Counted from the stretch's first letter, positions 1-10,225 are shown. The stretch is 64,000 nt of DNA from an uncultured Eubacterium sp. (GCF_934295145.1 NZ_CAKRAS010000001.1:57500-121499); one strand, 5' to 3'. Program-made: numbers and translations. Notes: generated by a model not told the origin, from the letters alone.

Positions 1-962
1 AGGCTTTGTTGATTTTTCTGGTAGTATTCGGGCACATGATCAGTACCTTTGCAGATACACCGGAAGTGGATGTTATTTATAAGATCATATTCAGTTTTCA
101 TATGCCGGCTTTTATTTTTGTATCCGGTTATTTTGCGAAAGTAGATCCAAAGAAAATTTTATCCAGGATTTTTCCACTGTACATTGTATTTCAGCTGCTT
201 CGTTTTTTGCTGGATTTCATATTGGACAGTATCATGTGGGGACATCCGGTGAAAATCGACATGCAGTTTTTTACACCACGCTGGACGCTGTGGTATTTGA
301 TGGCAATGATTATTTACCAGCTTTTGCTGCCGGTATTTGACACGAAAAACAAGCGGCACCGGGTGGCTTATCTGCTTTTATCAATGGTGCGTGGCATTGT
401 GATCGGTTACAATCCGGATACGGAAAACTTTATGGCAATGTCCAGAATTATGAACTTTTTACCGTTTTTTCTTGCCGGATATTATGAAAAAGATGGCGGA
501 TTTTTTCTTCATTATGGGAAACAGAGAAATCCGAAAGAGGCAAAAATTGCAACAGCGTTTCTTGCAGTTGGAATTATTGCAGGGTTTATTTTGATCAGCA
601 GAGTGAGTACAAGAAAGTTATTCTGGGGAACAGAAAGCTTTGATGGCGGTGTATATACCTGGTATACACGAATTCTGGCATGGATTATCGCCTTTTTGTG
701 GATCTGGATTCTGATTGTATGGGTGCCGACGAAACGGATTCCGGTGATAGAGACGATTGGAAAAAATACGCTGAGTGTTTATCTGTTACATACGGTCGTA
801 ATTTTGATTCTGATGTATACGCCGTTTAATGACTGGATATTTAATAAGATTGGCTGGCAGCTGCTGATTTCAGTGGGACTGACACTGGGACTTTCCTGGA
901 ATGGATTTGAACGGTTGCTGCGAAAAATTGCGATTCCGTATTATGGGAATCGGAAGAAGTAA
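1..962 (+). CDS. membrane acyltransferase family 3, N-terminus cut by window edge
   Basis: The reading frame is open to the left edge, so the first residues are missing. About 320 residues are visible. The visible start, IFLVVFGHMIS, matches the first membrane helix of family-3 acyltransferases, where the GH histidine is the conserved essential residue. A run of roughly eight to ten hydrophobic helices follows, with the typical loop WTLWYLMAMI. These proteins (OafA-like, fucose-4-O-acetylase-like) move acetyl or other acyl groups onto cell-surface sugars or peptidoglycan from the inner face of the membrane. The acceptor cannot be read from sequence. It ends 15 bases before the next gene on the same strand, so the two may share a transcript. 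No neighbouring polysaccharide genes are visible to suggest a substrate. Confidence 0.8.
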   Translation, partial: ALLIFLVVFGHMISTFADTPEVDVIYKIIFSFHMPAFIFVSGYFAKVDPKKILSRIFPLYIVFQLLRFLLDFILDSIMWGHPVKIDMQFFTPRWTLWYLMAMIIYQLLLPVFDTKNKRHRVAYLLLSMVRGIVIGYNPDTENFMAMSRIMNFLPFFLAGYYEKDGGFFLHYGKQRNPKEAKIATAFLAVGIIAGFILISRVSTRKLFWGTESFDGGVYTWYTRILAWIIAFLWIWILIVWVPTKRIPVIETIGKNTLSVYLLHTVVILILMYTPFNDWIFNKIGWQLLISVGLTLGLSWNGFERLLRKIAIPYYGNRKK

Positions 963-977
963 GTTAGGAGCACGAAT

Positions 978-2156
978 ATGCAATATCGATATGACAAAGA
1001 AAAAAATCCAGTTTCCATGCTTGCCTTTGGATGCATGCGTTTTACAAAAGAAAACGGAAAGATCAATCTGGAAAAGGCAGAAGCTGAGATTCTGGAGGCC
1101 ATGAAGCTCGGGGTCAACTATTTTGATACTGCTTACATTTACAGTGGCAGCGAAGAAGCCATGGGAAAGATTTTTGAAAAAAATCACTGCAGGGAACAGA
1201 TTTACATTGCAGATAAACTGCCGCATTATCTGATCAAGTCCGCAGCAGGTCTGGAAAAGACGTTTCAGGAGCAGCTGCGCAGATTACGGACGAATTACAT
1301 TGATTTTTACCTGATGCACATGTTGACCAATCTGGAAACATGGGAAAAATTAAAAGGCCTTGGCATTGAGGACTGGATCGCAAAGAAAAAAGCTTCCGGG
1401 GAAATTCACCGAATTGGTTTTTCCTATCATGGAAATACCAAAGATTTCTGTGAACTGGTGGATGCCTACGACTGGGATTTTTGTATGATCCAATACAATT
1501 ATCTGGATGAAAACAGTCAGGCGGGACGAAAAGGATTACAGTATGCCACGGCAAAGGGGCTTCCGGTGATGATTATGGAACCGCTGCGGGGCGGCAAGCT
1601 GGTGAATTTGCTGCCAGAAGAAGCAAAACAGAAGGTAGCAGCGCATCCATCCGGACGCAGTGCAGCAGAATGGGCATTTCGCTGGCTCTGGAATCAGCCG
1701 GAAGTCACAACGGTGCTATCCGGCATGAATTCCATTGAGATGGTGCGGGAAAATTGCCGGATCGCATCGGAGACGAAAGCGGGAGCCTTTACAGAGGAAG
1801 AGACAGCGTTTGTCAATGAATTAAAGGATGCGATTAATCATAGCATGAAAGTAGGCTGTACCGGCTGCGGTTATTGTATGCCATGTCCGAAAAATGTGGA
1901 TATCCCGGGCACGTTCAGTTTTTATAATCTGATCTACAGTGAAAATAAAAAGACGGCCCGAAAGGGATATATGCAGTGTACAATTTTTCGGCAGACGCCG
2001 ACCAGCGCTTCCCAGTGTATTGGTTGTGGCAAATGTGAGCAGCACTGCCCGCAGGGGATTCCTATCCGCAAAGAGTTGAAAAATGCGTCAAAAGAACTGG
2101 AAAATGTGACGTATAAGCTGGCGGGGAAGGCAATACGGCTGTTGAAGTTGTGGTAA
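978..2156 (+). CDS. aldo/keto reductase with C-terminal 2x[4Fe-4S] domain
   Basis: This 392-residue protein joins an aldo/keto reductase barrel (about residues 10-280) to a ferredoxin-like tail. The barrel shows the expected catalytic set: Asp and Tyr in YFDTAYIYSGSE, Lys in IADKLPH and a His in LMHM. Two cysteine clusters follow, CTGCGYCMPCP near residue 294 and CIGCGKCEQHCP near residue 346, each able to bind a [4Fe-4S] centre. Members occur widely in anaerobic Firmicutes and are thought to be cytosolic redox enzymes that exchange electrons with ferredoxin, but the substrate is unknown. An AGGAG site at 967-971 supports the ATG start. A paralogue with the same architecture lies at 4426-5547. 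Confidence 0.88.
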   Translation: MQYRYDKEKNPVSMLAFGCMRFTKENGKINLEKAEAEILEAMKLGVNYFDTAYIYSGSEEAMGKIFEKNHCREQIYIADKLPHYLIKSAAGLEKTFQEQLRRLRTNYIDFYLMHMLTNLETWEKLKGLGIEDWIAKKKASGEIHRIGFSYHGNTKDFCELVDAYDWDFCMIQYNYLDENSQAGRKGLQYATAKGLPVMIMEPLRGGKLVNLLPEEAKQKVAAHPSGRSAAEWAFRWLWNQPEVTTVLSGMNSIEMVRENCRIASETKAGAFTEEETAFVNELKDAINHSMKVGCTGCGYCMPCPKNVDIPGTFSFYNLIYSENKKTARKGYMQCTIFRQTPTSASQCIGCGKCEQHCPQGIPIRKELKNASKELENVTYKLAGKAIRLLKLW

Positions 2157-2284
2157 TTAAACAAGAAAAAATTGTCCATATCAGAAGATACGGGCAGTTA
2201 TTCTGCAGTGACAGATTGACGCACCTAATTTTGAATGATACTATAACAACATCAAATGAAAGATACTGTTTGTCTATATAAGTA

Positions 2285-3565
2285 GTGGACAAGAAGATGG
2301 AGTATTTGCAGATGAATTGTACATTTATGCATCAGAATCTGCCAGTGGCAGAACTGGAATTAGATGATGCCAGCGGATTTATCAGAAAAATAAATAAGGT
2401 ATATCAACCGGAGCATTTACCAGTGGGAGTTTCTGTGAAAAAAGGTGTAGTGGATCGAGCGGCATTTAACCATTGGTGGGCAGACCGTTCGATTCCGGCG
2501 AGTCGATCAGGTGTCAGGGAAGCGTTGGAAACATTGGAGCTTGCAGATACCAAAATGCTTCTGGTGCGGTGTTTTGGATTGAGTTTGTCTGATCAGTATT
2601 GGATAAAACCGGAAAATACAATGCTGACATGGGAACAGGTAAACTTTTTTGACAATGATTTTTCGGATGATATGGGTGATGTATTGTTTGGAAGTCCGAA
2701 AAAGGAACCGGATTTTGATTTCAGTTCTCCAGATAATACATCCGATGGCTGCTTAAAAAAGCGTTGGAAGATTATCAATGGAAAGCGCTGCCTGATAAAA
2801 GGCGGAAGCAATCCGTTCCGACAGCAGCCATTTAATGAGGTGATTGCGTCTGAAGTGATGCAGAGACTTGGGGTAAATCATATTCCATACGAGGTAATCT
2901 GGAGTGAAGGTGTTCCGTATAGTATCTGCGAGGAGTTTATCACAAAAGATACAGAGCTTGTCAGTGCATGGCGTCTGATGCAGACACAGAAAAAAGACAA
3001 CAGTACATCGGTGTATCAGCATTTTGTAAATTGCTGTGAAGGTACAGGGATTGATGTGGTATCTGATTTGGATCACATGATTGTTGTCGATTATCTGATT
3101 GCAAATGAAGACCGTCATTTGAATAATTTTGGGCTGATTCGAAATGCAAAAACGTTGGAGTGGATTGGCAGCGCACCGATTTTTGACAGTGGTTCTTCTC
3201 TTGGATATGACAAGATGGCAGGAGAAATCCGTGCAGAGCGCGGTATTGTCTGCAAACCGTTTAAACGACATCATGAGGAACAGCTAAAGCTGGTAACCTC
3301 ATATGATTGGATCCCATTTGAAAACCTGATGGATGTGAAAGAAATGATATGTGAAGTTTTATCAGATGAACAGGCGCAGGAATTTATGGATGAACGACGT
3401 ATAATGGCGATTGCTGATTCGGTGGAGAATCGTATTCAAAAACTGAAGGAAGTGGCTGCTGATGTTTCCGGAAAAACAGTAAATATAAATACACAGAATT
3501 CTACACAGGATGATGTGGAAAAGAATATAGCAGAAGATTATACAGGAAAGAATAAAAAAGCATAA
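2285..3565 (+). CDS. HipA-like serine/threonine kinase domain protein
   Basis: The 426-residue product has the HipA C-terminal kinase signature: an ATP-binding stretch GGSNPFRQQPFNE near residue 178, a catalytic loop NEDRHLNNFG near residue 275 and a metal-binding motif IFDSGSS near residue 300. HipA kinases phosphorylate proteins such as glutamyl-tRNA synthetase and act as toxins when not restrained by HipB. No HipB-like helix-turn-helix gene is adjacent, and the N-terminal 170 residues do not look like the usual HipA N-terminal domain, so toxin function is uncertain. The frame can begin at GTG 2285 or at ATG 2297; neither has a strong ribosome binding site. The tail after residue 400 is polar and low complexity. 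Confidence 0.72.
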   Translation: MDKKMEYLQMNCTFMHQNLPVAELELDDASGFIRKINKVYQPEHLPVGVSVKKGVVDRAAFNHWWADRSIPASRSGVREALETLELADTKMLLVRCFGLSLSDQYWIKPENTMLTWEQVNFFDNDFSDDMGDVLFGSPKKEPDFDFSSPDNTSDGCLKKRWKIINGKRCLIKGGSNPFRQQPFNEVIASEVMQRLGVNHIPYEVIWSEGVPYSICEEFITKDTELVSAWRLMQTQKKDNSTSVYQHFVNCCEGTGIDVVSDLDHMIVVDYLIANEDRHLNNFGLIRNAKTLEWIGSAPIFDSGSSLGYDKMAGEIRAERGIVCKPFKRHHEEQLKLVTSYDWIPFENLMDVKEMICEVLSDEQAQEFMDERRIMAIADSVENRIQKLKEVAADVSGKTVNINTQNSTQDDVEKNIAEDYTGKNKKA

Positions 3566-3582
3566 CATAATGTCATATAGAA

Positions 3583-3615
3583 AATGTCCGTGTCAAAAGA
3601 TGCGGATATTTTTTT
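3583..3615 (+). terminator. rho-independent terminator after the HipA-like gene
   Basis: AATGTCCG pairs with CGGATATT (one G-U pair) and the stem is followed by a run of seven T. It sits 18 bases after the HipA-like stop codon, and separates that gene from the TetR promoter. Confidence 0.65.
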
Positions 3616-3631
3616 GTATTCTGTTTTGAAA

Positions 3632-3664
3632 TTCATTGACTGCCAGTCAATGAAACGATATAAT
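3632..3664 (+). promoter_or_regulatory. sigma-A promoter overlapped by perfect palindromic TetR-type operator
   Basis: A perfect inverted repeat with 11-bp arms TTCATTGACTG / CAGTCAATGAA around one central base spans 3632-3654. The -35 box TTGACT (3636-3641) lies inside it; a 17-nt spacer leads to the -10 box TATAAT (3659-3664). A repressor bound here would cover the -35 element. The next gene encodes a TetR regulator, so autorepression is the natural reading, though binding is inferred and not shown. Confidence 0.85.
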
Positions 3665-3700
3665 AAGTACAGTAAAGCAATCACAAGCGAGGAAATCACT

Positions 3701-4300
3701 ATGAACAACCGCCAACTGGCAGCTTTGGAAACAAAACAAAAACTGATGAAGGCAGCGCAAAAACTAATCTGTGAAAAAGGATTAACTGACACTTCGGTGG
3801 AACAGATCACAGAAACTGCCGGTGTTTCCAAGGGTACTTTTTATACGTATTTTAAGAAAAAAGAAGATGTTGTATTAGCGCTTAGTCGAGGCATGTTCGG
3901 GGAAATTTTGGAACAGGCAAAGTCATTGGAGGGTACATTTCTGGAAAAACTGGAATTTTACATGGTGAATTTTTCCGGTTATATCGAGCAGGGAAGCGTG
4001 CAGATGGCGCAGGAATGGGTGAAAAATGTGGTAAATCCCAATCTGGTGACCGATTCTTTTGACAAAAATAAGCTGCATGCGGATCTGAAAGACATGCAGG
4101 AATTATTTCTCTATGGCATAGAACATGGATTGCTGAAAAAAGATTTTTCGGTGGAAGATTTTTCTAAAATGCTGGTGGATGCTCTGTATGGTGAAATGCT
4201 TTGCTGGTGTATGAGCGACGGTGCGTACAGTTTTCGGGAACGCACCCAGGAATACTGCAAAAATTATCTGATAAAATTGTTACAACCATATCTGATATAA
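3701..4300 (+). CDS. TetR/AcrR family transcriptional regulator
   Basis: I start this gene at ATG 3701, giving 199 residues. The longer frame from 3584 would run through the promoter and operator, and a GAGGAAA ribosome binding site lies just before 3701. The N-terminal helix-turn-helix is clear: VEQITETAGVSKGTFYTYFKKKEDV at about residues 33-57 (TetR_N). The C-terminal ligand domain has no recognisable subgroup signature. The protein most likely represses its own promoter through the palindrome at 3632-3654. Its other target could be the aldo/keto reductase that follows 125 bases downstream on the same strand, possibly in one transcript, but no second copy of the operator is visible before that gene. 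Confidence 0.88.
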   Translation: MNNRQLAALETKQKLMKAAQKLICEKGLTDTSVEQITETAGVSKGTFYTYFKKKEDVVLALSRGMFGEILEQAKSLEGTFLEKLEFYMVNFSGYIEQGSVQMAQEWVKNVVNPNLVTDSFDKNKLHADLKDMQELFLYGIEHGLLKKDFSVEDFSKMLVDALYGEMLCWCMSDGAYSFRERTQEYCKNYLIKLLQPYLI

Positions 4301-4425
4301 ATGATGTTTGAAGTTCATGCAAAAAATGGTGTTTGCTGTATGATTTATAGCTAGGCAGATATGTTTGTTATAGATGAAAGAGAAGCTTTGTGTATAAAAG
4401 AAGGATTGTAGGAGGAAACGAGAAC

Positions 4426-5547
4426 ATGAGTTATTTAGGTGAAGACATTCGAAAACTTGGATTTGGCCTGATGCGTCTGCCACAGACCGACGGTGTCATT
4501 GATGTGGAGCAGACCAAAGAGATGGTAGACCTGTTTATGGATGCAGGATTTACTTATTTTGATACCGCATGGGCGTATGCTGGTTCCGAGGATGCAATTC
4601 GTCAGGCTTTGGTAGAGCGCTATCCGCGTGAAAGCTACCAGCTTGCGACAAAAAATGCGGCATGGATCAACTGCAAGACAAAAGAAGAAGCATATGCACA
4701 GTTTGACACCTCTTTAAAACAGACTGGTGCAGGCTATTTTGATTTTTATCTGCTGCACAATCTGGGTGAGGCAAGAACCGAATATTTTGACAAATTTGAT
4801 ATGTGGAACTGGGTAGCAGAGAAAAAGGCAGCAGGCCTGATCAAACACGTAGGATTTTCCTTCCATTCCACACCGGAAGAACTGGAAGCAATTTTAAAAG
4901 AACATCCTGAAATGGAATTTGTACAGCTTCAGATTAATTATGCAGACTGGGAGAACCCGGCCATTCAGTCAAGAGGCTGCAATGAAGTAGCAAGAAAATA
5001 TGGCAAACCGGTCATCATCATGGAGCCTGTAAAAGGCGGCATGCTGGCAACTCCGCCGGAATCCGTAGTAAAAGTATTAAAAGATGCAGAGCCGGAGTCA
5101 TCCGTTGCATCCTGGGCTGTTCGTTTTGCAGCAAACCTGGAAGGCGTAATCACCGTATTATCCGGTATGAGCAACGTAGAGCAGATGCAAGATAACCTGT
5201 CCTACATGAAAGATTTTAAAGGACTGAATGATGCACAGATGCAGACGTTAAAACAGGCACAGGAAGAACTGAACAAGATTCCGCTGATTCCGTGTACAAC
5301 CTGTAACTACTGTGCAAAAGTCTGTCCGATGCAGATTGGTATTTCCGGTTCCTTCACGGCAATGAATTATCTGACATTGTACGGCGATAAAGACATGGCG
5401 TTACATCAGGAAAACTGGCTGGTAGGTGGTCACGGACTGAAACGTGCAAACGAGTGCGTAAAATGTGGAAAATGCGAGGAAGCATGTCCACAGCATATTC
5501 AGATTCGTGCAGAACTGGAGCGCGTAAGCGAAAATCTGCTGAAATAA
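4426..5547 (+). CDS. aldo/keto reductase with C-terminal 2x[4Fe-4S] domain
   Basis: The start at ATG 4426 is set by AGGAGG at 4410-4415 and gives 373 residues. The barrel carries Asp/Tyr in YFDTAWAYAGSE, Lys in LATKNAAW and His in LLHNLG. The tail holds CTTCNYCAKVCP near residue 290 and CVKCGKCEEACP near residue 344, two [4Fe-4S] ligand sets. It is a paralogue of the protein at 978-2156, with the same domain order. It lies downstream of a TetR regulator, which suggests induction by a small molecule, perhaps the substrate or a toxic aldehyde or quinone; that is inference. Codon use looks more biased toward favoured codons than in the first paralogue, consistent with higher expression. Confidence 0.88.
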   Translation: MSYLGEDIRKLGFGLMRLPQTDGVIDVEQTKEMVDLFMDAGFTYFDTAWAYAGSEDAIRQALVERYPRESYQLATKNAAWINCKTKEEAYAQFDTSLKQTGAGYFDFYLLHNLGEARTEYFDKFDMWNWVAEKKAAGLIKHVGFSFHSTPEELEAILKEHPEMEFVQLQINYADWENPAIQSRGCNEVARKYGKPVIIMEPVKGGMLATPPESVVKVLKDAEPESSVASWAVRFAANLEGVITVLSGMSNVEQMQDNLSYMKDFKGLNDAQMQTLKQAQEELNKIPLIPCTTCNYCAKVCPMQIGISGSFTAMNYLTLYGDKDMALHQENWLVGGHGLKRANECVKCGKCEEACPQHIQIRAELERVSENLLK

Positions 5548-5573
5548 TTAAATAATAAATATAATTTTATGAA

Positions 5574-5640
5574 GGCGCACCCGGTGATTTTGTCTTGTCT
5601 GCTAATAATCGCATGCCAAGAAAAAATCACCAGGCGCGCC
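5574..5640. repeat. long imperfect inverted repeat, possible bidirectional terminator
   Basis: The left arm (5574-5596) begins GGCGC and contains GGTGATTTT; the right arm (5617-5640) contains AAAATCACC and ends GCGCC. About 20 of 24 positions pair, around a 20-nt loop. It sits between the convergent aldo/keto reductase and activase genes. No long T tract follows on either strand, so a terminator role is possible but not typical. Confidence 0.6.
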
Positions 5641-5735
5641 ATTTACGTACTTGAACGCAGAATAAGCATTCTCCCGTTTCAAGTGTGTAGAGCACTAAGC
5701 GGTAGGCAGTAAGGGGCTATATCACTGTGTAAATA

Positions 5736-5907
5736 GAAATCGAGAAATCCTTCTGCGACAAGCGATTCAGTAAGCGACTGAGTTTCACAAGGTTTTGCGC
5801 GAACGGGAACCGACCAGCTTTTATCGAAGGTGGGAGTGAGCGCGATGAAACCGCAGTGAAATGAGGGGAGCGAACGGCTAGCGGTCGTAGAAGGATTTCT
5901 CGATTTC
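5736..5907. repeat. 172-nt nested palindromic element, identity unknown
   Basis: Two 24-nt arms (5736-5759 and 5884-5907) are complementary at all but one position. Inside are further nested pairs: TTTCAC near 5784 with GTGAAA near 5856, GGTTTTGCGC near 5791 with GCGCGATGAAACC near 5840, and a small hairpin TCAGT/ACTGA near 5767-5781. The whole could fold as one branched RNA on either strand. No open frame of note and no transposase are present. It fills the gap between two convergent genes, a common place for mobile palindromic repeats, but a structured non-coding RNA is equally possible. Confidence 0.6.
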
Positions 5908-5945
5908 ATTTCAAATATTAAATTTTAGCCACAAAAGAAATTTTT

Positions 5946-8900
5946 CTAAGCGTTCAATTTTTTCAAGTTTTTCTGTGCCGTAGACAGCATCAGTTTAATA
6001 CGGTTCAACTGATTTACCTCACTGGCACCCGGATCAAAGTCGATAGCCACGATATTGGACATCGGATACTGATGTCGCAGCTCTTTGATAACACCCTTAC
6101 CTACGATATGGTTCGGCAGGCAGGCAAACGGCTGACAGCATACAATGTTGTTGACACCAGAGTTGATCAGCTCCACCATCTCACCGGTCAGGAACCATCC
6201 CTCACCGGTCTGGTTACCGTGAGATACGATGGATTCTGCATTTTTTGCAGTTTCGTAAATATTTGCCGGCGGTGTGAAATGCTTACTTTCTTCCAGTGCT
6301 TTATGCGCAACTCCACGCAGTTTTTCAATCGCCCAGATACCAAGATTTGATTTTGTCTTAGTGGATTTCTTAAATCCAAGGACGTCTGTCTTGAAGTTGT
6401 TATTGTAGAAGCAGTAGAGGAAGAAGTCCAGCAGATCCGGGATGACTGCCTCAGCACCTTCGGACTCCAGCAGATCAGCAAGGTAGTTATTTGCCATCGG
6501 CATGAATTTAACCAGAATCTCTCCTACGATACCTACCTTCGGTTTCTGAATATCAAGTCTTGGAAGTACATCAAAATCATGCACCATCTCACGACAGTAC
6601 TGTTTATACTTTTTATGACTGACGAGCTTATCAGTAGATACAAAGTCTGTAATTTTCTGTACCCATTTCTTGTGCAGTTCATTTGTGGAACCCGGAACTG
6701 CTTCATACGGTCTGGTAGCGTAAATACAGCGCATCAGGATATCACCGAATACGAGACAATACATACCTTTCTGGATCAGAGAAGCATTCAGTTTGAATCC
6801 TGGGTTGGATTCCAGACTGCTTAAGTTCAGTGAAATAACCGGAATCTGCGGATATCCTGCTTTTTCCAGTGCACGACGGATGAATCCGACATAGTTGGAT
6901 GCACGGCAGCCACCACCGGTCTGTGACATGATGATGGCCAGATGGTCTACATCATATTTGCCGGAAGTTACCGCATCCATGAACATACCAACGGTGATCA
7001 GGGACGGATAGCAGGCGTCGTTGTTTACATATTTTAATCCTGCATCGACAGCAGCTTTGTTGTCATTTCCGAGAACGACCAGATTATAGCCGGAAGCCTT
7101 AAATGCAGGCTCTAACAGCTCAAAATGGATCGGGGCCATCTGCGGAGCCAGGATCGTATACGTCTTTCTCATTTCCTCTGTAAAGACGGCACGCTGATAG
7201 CTGGATGGAACAATCTTACGCTCTTTCGGATTTTTCTCTCTGGTGCGGATGGCAGCGATGAGAGAACGGATACGGATACGAGCAGCACCAAGGTTATTTA
7301 CCTCATCGATCTTCAGGCAGGTGTAAATTTTGCCGGAATGAGTCAGAATATCGCTGACCTGATCGGTGGTAACAGCATCCAGTCCACAGCCAAAGGAGTT
7401 CAGCTGAATCATATCCAAAAAGTCAGTTGTCTTTACATAGTTTGCAGCTGCATACAGTCTGGAGTGGTACATCCATTGGTCAAGTACGATCAGCGGGCGC
7501 TCTACCTGATGCAGATGAGAGATGGAATCCTCGGTCAGAACTGCAAATCCATAGGATGTGATCAGTTCCGGAATACCGTGGTTGATCTCCGGGTCAATAT
7601 GATATGGACGGCCGGCAAGGACGATACCACGGCGGTTGTTATCTTTTAACCACTGAATTGTTTCTTCGCCTTTTTTGCGCATATCATTGCGGGCATTGGC
7701 AAGTTCCTGCCATGCAGCGTGTACGGCAGCTTTTACTTCAGAAGCCGGAATATCAAAATCTTCTTTCATGACTTCTTCGAGACGCTTTGTTAAAGTTTCT
7801 TCATCTGCGAAGGACATAAATGGGTTGTAGAATTTTACTTTTCCGGATGTAATGTCATCTACGTTGTTTTTGATATTTTCTGCATAAGAAGTAACAATCG
7901 GGCAGTTGTAGTTATTGCCTGCATCCGGGAACTCTTTACGTTCATACGGAATACATGGGTAAAAGATGGAGTTGATGCCTTCTTTGATCAGCCATGTAAT
8001 ATGTCCGTGCGCAAGTTTTGCCGGATAACACTCAGACTCACTCGGGATGGATTCGATACCAAGCTCGTAAATCTTTCTGGTGGAAGCCGGAGAAAGTACG
8101 AGACGGAATTTCAGTGCCTTGAAAAATGTTGCCCAGAACGGATAGTTTTCGTAAATGTTCAGGACTCTTGGCATACCGAGCGTTCCGCGGGTTGCTTCTT
8201 CCTCACTCAGAGGTTCATAGTCAAAGATACGATGCAGCTTATATTCAAACAGGTTTGGAATCTGTTCTTTATTTTTCTCTTTGCCAATACCTTTCTCACA
8301 TCTGTTTCCGGTAATGTACTGACGGTTTCCGGAGAATTTATTGATGGTCAGCAGGCAGTTATTGGTACATCCACCACAGCGGGCCAGTTTTGTCTCAAAT
8401 TTCAGATCGTTGATCTGCTCGATGGAGAGCATAGTTGTCTCTTTGCCTTCATAACGGTCACGGGCAATCAGTGCAGCACCGAAAGCACCCATAATACCGG
8501 CGATGTCCGGACGGATTGCTTTGCATCCGGAAATGGTCTCAAAGCTTCGCAGGACAGCATCGTTGTAGAACGTACCACCCTGAACAACAATGTTCTGACC
8601 AAGTTCTGTCGGATCGGACAGCTTGATTACTTTAAATAATGCATTTTTGATAACAGAGTAAGCCAGACCTGCGGAAATATCAGCAACAGATGCGCCTTCT
8701 TTCTGCGCCTGTTTTACTTTGGAGTTCATAAATACGGTACAACGTGTTCCAAGGTCGATCGGATTTTTTGCAAATAATGCTTCTTTTGCGAAATCCTGTA
8801 CAGAATAGTTCAGAGATTTTGCAAAAGTCTCAATAAAGGAACCACATCCGGAGGAACATGCTTCATTTAATTGAACGCTGTCAACGGTGTTATTTTTAAT

Positions 8901-10196
8901 TTTGATACATTTCATATCCTGACCACCGATGTCAAGGATACAGTCAACTTTCGGGTCAAAGAAGGCTGCAGCGGTGTAGTGCGCAACAGTCTCTACTTCA
9001 CCTTCATCCAGCATCAGGGCTGCTTTTACCAGAGCCTCGCCATAACCGGTAGAGCAGGAAGATACGATGTGAGCATCGGCCGGAAGCTGTTCGTAGATCT
9101 CTTTGATGGCAATAATGGAAGTAGCCAGTGGACTTCCGTTGTTGCTGCTGTAGAAGGAGTAGAGTAACGTACCATCTTCTGCAACCAGAGCGACTTTTGT
9201 TGTAGTGGAACCGGCATCGATACCGAGGTAGCAGTTGCCACTGTATGTAGAAATATCACCTTTTTTTACACATGCGCCATTGTGGCGAGCAGTAAATTCA
9301 TCGTAAGCGGCCTGATCTGCAAACAGCGGATCCATACGTTCTACTTCAAATTCCATGTGGATCTCACCCTTTAATTTGCCAAGAAGATCTTCTAAAGATA
9401 CCTGGTTTTCTTCCTTGTAATTTAAAGCAGAACCGATAGCTGCAAAAAGGTGGGAGTTTTCCGGAACAATGGTATGCTCCTCATCCAGTTTCAATGTGCG
9501 GATAAATGCTTCTTTCAGTTCGGATAAGAAATGAAGTGGACCGCCAAGGAAAGCTACATGACCACGGATCGGTTTACCACAGGCAAGACCACTGATGGTC
9601 TGGTTTACAACTGCCTGGAAAATAGAAGCAGACAGGTCTTCACGGGTTGCACCTTCGTTGATCAACGGCTGGATATCTGTTTTTGCAAATACACCGCAGC
9701 GGGCAGCAATCGGGTAGATTGCTTTATAATTTTTCGCATATTCGTTCAGACCGCTGGCATCTGTCTGGATCAGGGAAGCCATCTGGTCAATAAAGGAACC
9801 GGTACCACCGGCACAGATACCGTTCATTCGCTGCTCGACATTGCCGCCTTCAAAATAAATGATTTTGGCATCCTCACCACCAAGCTCGATAGCTACGTCT
9901 GTCTGTGGAGCTGCGTCCTGCAGAGCGGTAGATACAGCGATGACCTCCTGTACGAAAGGTACACCGAGGTGTTTTGCCAGTGTCAGACCACCGGAACCGG
10001 TAATCATAGGACTAAGCTGGATCTGTCCAAGTTTTTCATATGCTTTATGAAGCAGATCAGTAAGCGTTTCGCGGATATTTGCGAAATGACGCTCATAATC
10101 GGAAAAAACTAACGTATTCTGATCATCCAAAATTGCAATCTTTACCGTAGTTGATCCGATATCAATTCCAAGTTTGTGTAATTTAAAATTATCCAT
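5946..10196 (-). CDS. acyl-CoA dehydratase activase-related protein (double BcrAD/BadFG plus DUF2229)
   Basis: This 1416-residue protein has two tandem ASKHA-fold activase domains. The first starts [15 protein letters not shown] and has [10 protein letters not shown] and CAGGTGSF; the second (from about residue 320) has [27 protein letters not shown] and CSSGCGSF. In the family the cysteines beside these glycine loops hold a [4Fe-4S] cluster between subunits, and ATP hydrolysis drives electrons into a 2-hydroxyacyl-CoA dehydratase or benzoyl-CoA reductase. The second half carries CGGCTNNC (about residue 640) and a large DUF2229-type region. No dehydratase subunits are nearby, so its partner is unknown. 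AGGTGG five bases before the ATG fixes the start. It is transcribed alone on the minus strand. Confidence 0.88.
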   Translation of the reverse strand: MDNFKLHKLGIDIGSTTVKIAILDDQNTLVFSDYERHFANIRETLTDLLHKAYEKLGQIQLSPMITGSGGLTLAKHLGVPFVQEVIAVSTALQDAAPQTDVAIELGGEDAKIIYFEGGNVEQRMNGICAGGTGSFIDQMASLIQTDASGLNEYAKNYKAIYPIAARCGVFAKTDIQPLINEGATREDLSASIFQAVVNQTISGLACGKPIRGHVAFLGGPLHFLSELKEAFIRTLKLDEEHTIVPENSHLFAAIGSALNYKEENQVSLEDLLGKLKGEIHMEFEVERMDPLFADQAAYDEFTARHNGACVKKGDISTYSGNCYLGIDAGSTTTKVALVAEDGTLLYSFYSSNNGSPLATSIIAIKEIYEQLPADAHIVSSCSTGYGEALVKAALMLDEGEVETVAHYTAAAFFDPKVDCILDIGGQDMKCIKIKNNTVDSVQLNEACSSGCGSFIETFAKSLNYSVQDFAKEALFAKNPIDLGTRCTVFMNSKVKQAQKEGASVADISAGLAYSVIKNALFKVIKLSDPTELGQNIVVQGGTFYNDAVLRSFETISGCKAIRPDIAGIMGAFGAALIARDRYEGKETTMLSIEQINDLKFETKLARCGGCTNNCLLTINKFSGNRQYITGNRCEKGIGKEKNKEQIPNLFEYKLHRIFDYEPLSEEEATRGTLGMPRVLNIYENYPFWATFFKALKFRLVLSPASTRKIYELGIESIPSESECYPAKLAHGHITWLIKEGINSIFYPCIPYERKEFPDAGNNYNCPIVTSYAENIKNNVDDITSGKVKFYNPFMSFADEETLTKRLEEVMKEDFDIPASEVKAAVHAAWQELANARNDMRKKGEETIQWLKDNNRRGIVLAGRPYHIDPEINHGIPELITSYGFAVLTEDSISHLHQVERPLIVLDQWMYHSRLYAAANYVKTTDFLDMIQLNSFGCGLDAVTTDQVSDILTHSGKIYTCLKIDEVNNLGAARIRIRSLIAAIRTREKNPKERKIVPSSYQRAVFTEEMRKTYTILAPQMAPIHFELLEPAFKASGYNLVVLGNDNKAAVDAGLKYVNNDACYPSLITVGMFMDAVTSGKYDVDHLAIIMSQTGGGCRASNYVGFIRRALEKAGYPQIPVISLNLSSLESNPGFKLNASLIQKGMYCLVFGDILMRCIYATRPYEAVPGSTNELHKKWVQKITDFVSTDKLVSHKKYKQYCREMVHDFDVLPRLDIQKPKVGIVGEILVKFMPMANNYLADLLESEGAEAVIPDLLDFFLYCFYNNNFKTDVLGFKKSTKTKSNLGIWAIEKLRGVAHKALEESKHFTPPANIYETAKNAESIVSHGNQTGEGWFLTGEMVELINSGVNNIVCCQPFACLPNHIVGKGVIKELRHQYPMSNIVAIDFDPGASEVNQLNRIKLMLSTAQKNLKKLNA

Positions 10197-10225
10197 TTTA
10201 CCACCTATATATGTTGATTGATTGT

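Noticed and set aside
3584..3700. N-terminal extension of the TetR regulator
   Set aside because: This stretch contains a terminator, the promoter and the operator; translation from 3701 fits the TetR N-terminus and a ribosome binding site.
7125..10112. Several plus-strand frames of 170-210 residues
   Set aside because: All lie antisense to the activase gene, whose repeated domain motifs are unmistakable.
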